DNA from: Fidelibacterota bacterium
GTDB lineage: Bacteria; Fidelibacterota; Marinisomatia; Marinisomatales; UBA8229
Assembly (NCBI GenBank): GCA_003535775.1
Contig: DPYO01000188.1
Coordinates: 1-6,628, forward strand
DNA length: 6,628 nucleotides
Direction of reading: 5' to 3'
The position numbers and the translations under genes are program-made. The notes under the pieces were generated by a model that was not told the origin of the DNA, made no database searches, and saw only the letters and a list, made by a program, of their open reading frames with translations. Within the stretch, counting starts at the first letter, position 1. Every line of letters begins with the position of its first letter. This document shows, piece by piece, positions 1 to 4,850 of the stretch.

Positions 1-138
1 CATAACTTTCTTTTTCGTATCAGCATCCATGGTTGCTGCGACATGACCATTAATGAAATTGAAAAAATACAATAATCCTATCCAGGTAATTCCTGCAATA
101 ATATGCAACCATTTAAAAATGGGATGAATTAATTCCAC
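1..138 (-). CDS. PuuD-like urate hydroxylase-type membrane protein, N-terminal part (partial)
   Basis: The frame opens with GTG at 138..136 and stays open to base 1, giving 46 residues; the C-terminus is outside the window. An AGGAG Shine-Dalgarno at 150..146 lies 7 nt before the GTG and fixes this start. Residues 8-28 form a hydrophobic segment (K-W-L-H-I-I-A-G-I-T-W-I-G-L-L-Y-F-F-N-F), followed by a stretch with M-D-A-D-T-K-K-K-V. The W-L-H-x-x-A-G-x-x-W-I-G-L-L-Y-x-F-N-F pattern is what I know from the membrane domain of PuuD (urate oxidase N-terminal domain, DUF989-type), an inner-membrane family that in some members is fused to cytochrome c and oxidises urate. His12 is a plausible haem or metal ligand by analogy only. 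The gene starts 22 bp after the peroxiredoxin stop on the same strand, so an operon is likely. Shorter family members of unknown function exist in marine bacteria, so urate as substrate is not proven. Confidence 0.7.
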   Translation of the reverse strand, partial: MELIHPIFKWLHIIAGITWIGLLYFFNFINGHVAATMDADTKKKVM

Positions 139-160
139 GTGTATTCTCCTTATTTAAATA

Positions 161-805
161 TTAAAGATTATCCGCTTCTTGAGAAAGGTATTCTTTTACA
201 CCATCATTGGAGGGTTTCATTGCTGTCTTACCCTTCGTCCAGCCAGCAGGACACACTTCTCCGTGCGCATTATGATGATCTAATGCATCAAGGAGACGGA
301 GCATTTCATCTATGTTTCTCCCAAGTGGTAAATCATTGATTATTGAATGACGGATTACTCCTTTTTCATCAACAAGAAATGATCCACGGAGAGCTACATC
401 TCCTCCCACTGTAGTTTCCAGATCTTCGTCTTCTGTGGCAACAAAAGCTTCTTCGGCACCTAAGAGAACGTCATATTTCCTTGCAATAGATTTATCCAAA
501 TCTGAAATGATAGGATATTGAACATTCCCTATTCCTCCATCATTAACAACAGTGTTTTTCCATTTTAAATGACTGAAATGTGAATCTACCGAACAACCCA
601 GGACCTGGGTGTTTCGCTTTTCAAACTCGCTTATGCGATGATCGAAAGCGATGAGCTCGGATGGTCACACAAATGTAAAATCAAGGGGATAGAAGAAAAG
701 GACAACTTTCTTTCCTTTATAATCCGAAAGACTAATGTCCTTAAATGAATTATCCGGCATTACAGCAGTGGCTTTAAATTCCGGAGCTTGTTTTGTTACT
801 AACAT
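161..805 (-). CDS. Typical 2-Cys peroxiredoxin (AhpC/Prx1 group) with in-frame TGA at the peroxidatic position: probable selenoprotein
   Basis: Peroxiredoxins reduce hydrogen peroxide and organic peroxides in the cytoplasm using thioredoxin-type donors. Translating from ATG 805..803 (AAGGA ribosome-binding site 7 nt upstream) gives 214 residues to TAA at 163..161, with a single internal TGA at 667..665, residue 47. It occupies the place of the peroxidatic cysteine in the family motif: P40-L-D-F-T44-F-V-[TGA47]-P-S-E-L. Other family features are present: G-C-S-V-D-S (70-75), a GGIG loop (90-93) like the GGLG of oxidation-sensitive enzymes, the catalytic arginine in V-A-L-R-G (Arg140), the resolving cysteine in E-V-C-P-A-G-W (Cys185), and a C-terminal K-E-Y-L-S-Q tail. 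An acidic stretch at about residues 116-135 is longer than in common AhpC proteins. The intact frame on both sides argues for selenocysteine insertion rather than decay; a nonsense mutation or sequencing error remains possible. Conventional gene finding would report only the C-terminal part from a TTG at 499. The next gene, PuuD-like, follows after 22 bp. Confidence 0.85.
622..664 (-). promoter_or_regulatory. Candidate bacterial SECIS hairpin downstream of the in-frame UGA
   Basis: Immediately 3' of the TGA (667..665) the transcript can pair CGAGCUC (659..653) with GAGUUUG (628..622) in seven base pairs, two of them G-U. After a three-base bulge (652..650), GCUU (649..646) pairs with AAGC (632..629). 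This leaves a 13-base apical loop (645..633) whose first G, at 643, lies 22 nt beyond the UGA. Bacterial SECIS elements are stem-loops directly after the UGA with a loop G roughly 16-37 nt downstream, so spacing and form fit. An alternative 6-bp helix, UCGCUU (651..646) with AAGCGA (632..627), uses the same apical region. The fold was made by eye, without an energy calculation. Confidence 0.55.
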
Positions 806-851
806 GATTTTTTCCTTTTTTTAATTTTGTTTACAGGTTAACCAGACGTGC

Positions 852-953
852 TTAGGGATAAATCGAATCAACAGCAGGATGACCATAAGTATCATTTATA
901 ATCTCCAAAATACTTTCTCTCTTTTTACTGCATCGCATCATATCTGCTTCCAT
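852..953 (-). pseudogene. Truncated Fur/PerR-family regulator, N-terminal fragment
   Basis: A 33-codon frame runs from ATG 953 to TAA 854..852. A start at the internal ATG 938..936 is better supported, because GGAAG at 951..947 lies 8 nt before it; the product then begins M-R-C-S-K-K-R-E. The following residues S-I-L-E-I-I-N-D-T-Y-G-H-P-A-V-D-S-I-Y match the first helices of the Fur/PerR DNA-binding domain, where Q/K-R-x-x-I-L-x-x-L...T...H-P-T-A-x-x-I-Y is the usual pattern. The stop falls right after I-Y-P, before the S-L-G-T-V-Y-R-N-L recognition helix and all metal-binding residues, so the fragment cannot be a working repressor. A few codons after the stop (A-R-L-V-N-L, then TAA) may be leftover sequence from an internal deletion. 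It sits 46 bp upstream of the peroxiredoxin on the same strand, the usual partner of PerR-type regulators. A chance short match is unlikely but not excluded. Confidence 0.6.
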
Positions 954-971
954 AACTTAATTGAAATTACA

Positions 972-1013
972 GGTAATAATAATAAAAGTCATTAAATAAT
1001 GATTACTATTACC
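972..1013. repeat. Imperfect inverted repeat in the hutH-peroxiredoxin gap
   Basis: Arms GGTAATAATAAT (972..983) and ATTACTATTACC (1002..1013) are complementary at 11 of 12 positions. Nested inside is a second dyad, CATTA-AA-TAATG (990..1001). No run of T follows on the minus strand, so it is not a standard intrinsic terminator for hutH; an operator role, overlapping the Fur-box-like site, is the more natural reading. Confidence 0.6.
995..1013 (-). promoter_or_regulatory. Fur/PerR-box-like operator candidate
   Basis: Read on the minus strand, GGTAATAGTAATCATTATT agrees with the classical Fur box GATAATGATAATCATTATC at 15 of 19 positions, counted by hand. It lies about 40-60 bp upstream of the truncated Fur-family frame and about 190 bp upstream of the peroxiredoxin ATG, in a position to control both. 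AT-rich surroundings raise the chance of a fortuitous match, and the organism's own Fur/PerR consensus is unknown. Confidence 0.4.
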
Positions 1014-1054
1014 TACTGTTCGCTACCAGACCAAATATTGTTCCCATTTTCGTT

Positions 1055-2578
1055 TTATTCCAAACTCCCTATCACTTTTTCCACTTCATTAAGAATTTCA
1101 CAGGATTCTACCAATTCTTTCATTCGAGTATGATCTGGAAAGAGTGGTCGGTCTACATCCAAAAATTCTACATATTTTCGAATCACTTTTTTTGCAGTTT
1201 CCACACCTTTGCCGAATTGATATTCCCTAAAATCCAACGCCTGTGCAGCTGCCATAAATTCAATTCCTAAAATCCCATAAGCATTATCAAGTATTTGTTT
1301 ATTCTGTAATGCAGTATTCATCCCCATAGAGACAAAGTCTTCCTGGTCTGCAGCTGCTGGAATAGATTGTATGGATGCTGGTGCAGAGAGTATCCGCTGT
1401 TCTACGATTAGCGTATCTGCAGTGTATTGAGATAACATCAACCCTGAAAACATACCAGCACCTTTTGTGAGAAATGCAGGAAGTCCAACATTCAATGCGG
1501 GATTATTCAGGCGGTTCAGACGTCTCTCAGACATTACACTCACCATGGTGATAGATGCTCCCATCATATCCATTGGAAGAGAAACAGGTGTCCCTTGAAA
1601 ATTGGCTCCGGGGATTTGAATATTTTCATCCGGGAAAAAGACAGGATTATCTCCAACACCATTTAGTTCAATTTCCACCTGTGATTTTGCAAATTTCAAG
1701 GCATCATGCGCTGCACCAATTACTTGTGGAGTTGAGCGCATAGAATAGGCATCCTGTATTCGAGTTTTAACCTTTCCTTCCATTATATCTCCACCAACAA
1801 CCAATTTTCTAATGGCATTTGCGGATCGAATTGCACCGGAAAACCCCCGAACCTGGTGCAATTTTTCACTGTAAGGTTTCATATTTGCTTTCAGTGCTTC
1901 CAGTGTCATTGCCGCAGCGATTTCCGCTTGTTTGAACCAGCAATTTGCATCGTATAAAAGAATCGCACTCATTGCAGTCAATACGTTCGATCCATTAATA
2001 ACCGCAAGGCCATCTCTTGCCTCCAGTCCCGGGATAGCAATCCCTGCTTTTTCCATGGCAATTTTTCCATCCAACAACTCACCCTGATAATATGCTTTCC
2101 CTTCTCCCAAAAGAACCAAAGCAATTTGTGACATTGGAGCTAAATCACCGGAAGCTCCAACAGAACCCTTCTGACAAACAAAGGGTGTTACACCCTTATT
2201 CAGCATTTCCACCAGGGCCTGGGTGATTTCAGCACGGCATCCCGAATTTCCATGTGCATGAACATTGATCCTGCCTGCCATGGAACCCCGCACATATTCA
2301 ATTGGTGCCGGATCACCAATACCTGCTGCATGATTATAAATGAGATACTTTTGAAAATCTTTAATCTGAGTATCGTCCAAAACAATTTCGGAAAATTCAC
2401 CAATACCAGTATTTACTCCGTACATTATCTCGCCTGCTTGTATTTTCTCCTCGATCATCTCTCGGCACTTTATTATTGAACGGAGAGAATCCTGAGCGAG
2501 TTCTACCTGTTCACCGTCTCTAGCAATCCTTACGAGTTTTTCAACAGTTAACTCATTTCCATTCAATTTAATAGACAT
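1055..2578 (-). CDS. hutH: Histidine ammonia-lyase
   Basis: HutH removes ammonia from L-histidine to give trans-urocanate, the first step of histidine breakdown, in the cytoplasm as a homotetramer. The 507-residue product has the usual length of about 510. The MIO prosthetic group forms from Ala142-Ser143-Gly144 in G-S-V-G-A-S-G-D-L-A-P-M, the same numbering as Pseudomonas putida HutH. Other active-site positions are also kept: Tyr53 (M-Y-G-V-N-T-G), His83 (N-H-A-A-G), Asn195 (V-I-N-G-S-N), Gln275/Tyr278/Arg281 (Q-D-A-Y-S-M-R), Phe327 and Glu413 (D-Q-E-D-F-V-S-M). His83 and Glu413 favour histidine over phenylalanine or tyrosine as substrate. Two differences stand out: N-F-Q-G at 326-329 where N-F-H-G is common, and G-I-G-E-F after the Tyr53 loop instead of G-F-G. 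The ATG at 2578 has AGGTG about 12 nt upstream. No hutU, hutI or hutG lies beside it; a related aromatic lyase or aminomutase is a less likely alternative. Confidence 0.9.
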   Translation of the reverse strand: MSIKLNGNELTVEKLVRIARDGEQVELAQDSLRSIIKCREMIEEKIQAGEIMYGVNTGIGEFSEIVLDDTQIKDFQKYLIYNHAAGIGDPAPIEYVRGSMAGRINVHAHGNSGCRAEITQALVEMLNKGVTPFVCQKGSVGASGDLAPMSQIALVLLGEGKAYYQGELLDGKIAMEKAGIAIPGLEARDGLAVINGSNVLTAMSAILLYDANCWFKQAEIAAAMTLEALKANMKPYSEKLHQVRGFSGAIRSANAIRKLVVGGDIMEGKVKTRIQDAYSMRSTPQVIGAAHDALKFAKSQVEIELNGVGDNPVFFPDENIQIPGANFQGTPVSLPMDMMGASITMVSVMSERRLNRLNNPALNVGLPAFLTKGAGMFSGLMLSQYTADTLIVEQRILSAPASIQSIPAAADQEDFVSMGMNTALQNKQILDNAYGILGIEFMAAAQALDFREYQFGKGVETAKKVIRKYVEFLDVDRPLFPDHTRMKELVESCEILNEVEKVIGSLE

Positions 2579-2618
2579 TAATTCTTTTTCACCTTTAGCA
2601 TTTTTTTATTTTTTTCAT

Positions 2619-2652
2619 CCCCTCAATTTACCCCTAAATCCACCCTTTTTCC
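2619..2652. repeat. Degenerate 12-bp G-rich (minus-strand) tandem repeat
   Basis: On the minus strand GGGTGGATTTAG is followed directly by GGGTAAATTGAG (9 of 12 positions equal) and then by GGGATGAAAAAA. It lies in the 5' region of hutH, 40-75 bp before the ATG. It resembles the low-complexity 'CCCCTAAAT' type runs often seen between genes; no function is evident. Confidence 0.4.
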
Positions 2653-2700
2653 AATCAGCGAACCTTTTTACCTGTTTCGTGTGAAAGTGCAGGGATTTAC

Positions 2701-2733
2701 CTGGATCCAGAAGCTTATGCCGATTACGTAATC
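2701..2733. repeat. Cluster of perfect palindromes upstream of hutH
   Basis: Three perfect palindromes lie within 33 bp: CTGGATCCAG (2701..2710), AAGCTT (2711..2716) and GATTACGTAATC (2722..2733). They are about 120-155 bp upstream of the hutH start and just past the acs stop. The 12-bp one could be a binding site for a dimeric regulator; no known hut operator is recognised. Confidence 0.35.
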
Positions 2734-2796
2734 ACTGAATCCGGAAGGCCGTATAATCTGCTGATACTTTATAAGCTAATGGAATGGGGCTTCAGC

Positions 2797-4749
2797 TTAC
2801 TGCATCCCAGCCACCAGGTCATCTACCACATCTGGATCTGCCAGCGTGGATGTGTCCCCCAAATTTGCTGTATCCCCTTTTGCAATTTTCCGGAGTATCC
2901 GGCGCATAATCTTTCCCGATCTTGTTTTTGGAAGCGCAGGAGTAAATTGAATTTTATCCGGTGATGCGTGAGGGCCGATAAGCTCTCTTACCTTCATCTT
3001 GATTTCAGAAAACGTATTATCGTCTGCTTCCACTCCTGCCATGAGGGTGACATAAGCATAAATTCCCTGCCCTTTAATATCATGGGGATATCCCACCACA
3101 GCAGCTTCAGCTACAGACGGATGGGCACCAATGGCACCTTCTATCTCAGCCGTCCCCAGCCTGTGACCGGACACATTCAGCACATCATCCACCCGCCCGG
3201 TGATCCAGTAATAGCCATCTTCATCCCGGCGGGCACCGTCACCGGTAAAATAATAACCCTTGAACATAGAAAAATAGGTGTCATAAAACCGTTTATGATC
3301 CCCATAAATGGTCCGCATCTGCCCAGGCCAGGATGTTTTAATAGCCAATAATCCTTCTGCAGGGTTACCATGCAGTTCAGTTCCATCCGGATCTAGGATG
3401 ACGGGTGTAATTCCGAAAAATGGTAATGTTGCTGAACCAGGCTTTAATTTTGTTGCAGCTGGCAATGGCGTAATGAGAATTCCGCCGGTTTCGGTCTGCC
3501 ACCAGGTATCTACAATCGGGCAGCGGTTTTCGCCTACCACATCGTAATACCACATCCATTCCGGCTCCTTAATAGGTTCGCCAACGGTCCCCAGTATCTT
3601 AATGGATGAACGGTCACGATTAATGACATAATCATTGCCTTCTCTCATGAGAGCCCGTAATGCGGTGGGCGCAGTGTAGAATATATTCACCTTATGTTTT
3701 TCCACCACATCCCAGAACCGACCAAAGTCCGGATAATTGGGTACACCTTCAAACATGAGAGTTGTGGCCCGATTTGCAAGGGGCCCATAGATAATATAGG
3801 AATGGCCCGTGATCCATCCAATATCAGCCGTACACCAGTAAATATCTCCCGGATGATAATCAAAGATCAGCTCGTGGGTAAAAGAAGTATAAACCATATA
3901 TCCTCCAGTGGTATGAAGAACCCCCTTTGGTTTTCCTGTTGAACCAGATGTATAGAGAATAAAGAGAGGATCTTCAGCATCCATCTCTACAGGCTGGCAT
4001 ATATTATCAGCAGTTTCCATCAGTTCTTTCCACCAGAAATCCCGCCCTTCCTGCATGGCAACTTCTTCCCCAGTGCGCTGAACAACAATTACGGTTTCAA
4101 TGGAAGGTGTATTTTTCAGGGCAATATCTGCATTTGATTTCATGGGGATATTCTGTTTAGTACCCCGAACACCCGTATCCTGAGTAATGAGAGCTTTGCA
4201 GGAAGAGTCATTAATTCGGTCCCTCAGGGAATCCGGTGAAAAAGCCCCAAACACAATGGAGTGAACTGCACCAATACGGGTGCAGGCCAGCATAGCGATT
4301 GCCAGTTCAGGAATCATCTGCATATAAATGCAAACACGGTCTCCTTTTTCCACCCCTTTTCCTTTCAGGATGTTTGCAAATTTCGAGACTTCTGAGAGTA
4401 ATTCCGCGTAGGATAATGCTGTGTCTGTATTGGGGTCATTTCCCTCCCATATGAGTGCAGTCTGATCACCATGCCCTGCTTTGATATGACGATCCAGGCA
4501 GTTATAAGATACATTTAACTTCCCACCTTCAAACCATTTAATTTGAGCCTTTGTGAGATCATTATCTGCTACTTTGTCCCACTTTTTATACCAGTCCAGA
4601 CGTTCGGCCTGTTCTGCCCAAAAACCTTCGGGATCCTTGACAGATTTATCATACAATCTCCTATATGTAGTCATATCAGGAATATGTGATTTTTCAGCAT
4701 CTCTATAGTCTGGTTTAAAAACTTTGATGTCATTCATTATATCATTCAT
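2797..4749 (-). CDS. acs: Acetyl-CoA synthetase (AMP-forming)
   Basis: Acs activates acetate with ATP and CoA to acetyl-CoA, AMP and pyrophosphate, feeding acetate into the TCA and glyoxylate pathways. The 650-residue product has the normal length of about 650. From N- to C-terminus: the ACAS N-terminal region (about 25-90), the P-loop Y-T-S-G-S-T-G-K-P-K-G (266-276), G-W-I-T-G-H (311-316) with the CoA/acetate-site threonine, the acetate-pocket motif W-W-Q-T-E-T-G-G (416-423), Y-F-T-G-D-G-A (500-506), the hinge region G-R-V-D-D-V-L-N-V-S-G-H-R (518-530), and P-K-T-R-S-G-K-I-M-R-R (607-617). Lys613 in the last motif corresponds to the lysine that is reversibly acetylated in Salmonella Acs. The first ATG (4749) is preferred over Met5 because AGG and GAG triplets lie just upstream of it; its ATG overlaps the TGA of the orphan frame at 4746..4850, implying translational coupling in the ancestral layout. 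hutH follows 218 bp downstream. Confidence 0.95.
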   Translation of the reverse strand: MNDIMNDIKVFKPDYRDAEKSHIPDMTTYRRLYDKSVKDPEGFWAEQAERLDWYKKWDKVADNDLTKAQIKWFEGGKLNVSYNCLDRHIKAGHGDQTALIWEGNDPNTDTALSYAELLSEVSKFANILKGKGVEKGDRVCIYMQMIPELAIAMLACTRIGAVHSIVFGAFSPDSLRDRINDSSCKALITQDTGVRGTKQNIPMKSNADIALKNTPSIETVIVVQRTGEEVAMQEGRDFWWKELMETADNICQPVEMDAEDPLFILYTSGSTGKPKGVLHTTGGYMVYTSFTHELIFDYHPGDIYWCTADIGWITGHSYIIYGPLANRATTLMFEGVPNYPDFGRFWDVVEKHKVNIFYTAPTALRALMREGNDYVINRDRSSIKILGTVGEPIKEPEWMWYYDVVGENRCPIVDTWWQTETGGILITPLPAATKLKPGSATLPFFGITPVILDPDGTELHGNPAEGLLAIKTSWPGQMRTIYGDHKRFYDTYFSMFKGYYFTGDGARRDEDGYYWITGRVDDVLNVSGHRLGTAEIEGAIGAHPSVAEAAVVGYPHDIKGQGIYAYVTLMAGVEADDNTFSEIKMKVRELIGPHASPDKIQFTPALPKTRSGKIMRRILRKIAKGDTANLGDTSTLADPDVVDDLVAGMQ

Positions 4750-4850
4750 TTTACTCGACCTATTATTTTAGCAATTTTAATTTTAACAGGTTTTACGGGT
4801 TTCCCGATCAGCATAATCAGGGCCCCAGTCAGGCCTGCGATACGGGGGAA
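4746..4850 (-). pseudogene. Orphan C-terminal reading-frame tail overlapping the acs start
   Basis: Directly after the TGA of the repeat-protein gene (4853..4851), in the same frame, 34 codons run to a TGA at 4748..4746 that overlaps the acs ATG in an ATGA junction. The peptide reads like a protein end: a short hydrophobic stretch (I-A-G-L-T-G-A-L-I-M-L-I-G) and then a lysine-rich tail (K-P-V-K-P-V-K-I-K-I-A-K). It has no resemblance to the repeat protein. There is no convincing start apart from an internal ATG at 4814, which would give 22 residues without a clear ribosome-binding site. The best reading is the remaining 3' end of a gene that once preceded acs in an operon. I do not recognise the family. 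Mere chance openness of 35 codons is possible. Confidence 0.4.

Noticed and set aside
161..499. A separate 112-residue protein starting at 499
   Set aside because: The start codon is an internal TTG without a ribosome-binding site, and the product is just the C-terminal part of a peroxiredoxin whose N-terminal half lies in the same frame upstream of the TGA.
665..667. TGA read as tryptophan or glycine through an alternative genetic code
   Set aside because: TGA ends the repeat-protein gene and the acs-overlapping frame, Trp is TGG throughout, and the residue expected at this site is cysteine/selenocysteine.
2601..2616. T-rich run (plus strand) as a terminator
   Set aside because: There is no stem before it on the plus strand and no plus-strand gene to terminate; on the minus strand it is only an A-rich leader of hutH.
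2764..2796. Possible intrinsic terminator after acs (TAAGCT / AGCTTA stem)
   Set aside because: The stem is only 6 bp with a long loop and there is no run of T after it on the minus strand.
2968..3942. Several plus-strand open frames of 60-127 codons opposite acs
   Set aside because: All lie antisense to a strongly supported acs gene, with no start signals or recognisable protein features.
4795..4806. CGGG-AAA-CCCG hairpin as terminator of the repeat-protein gene
   Set aside because: Only 4 bp, no following T-tract, and it falls within the orphan tail frame that runs into acs.
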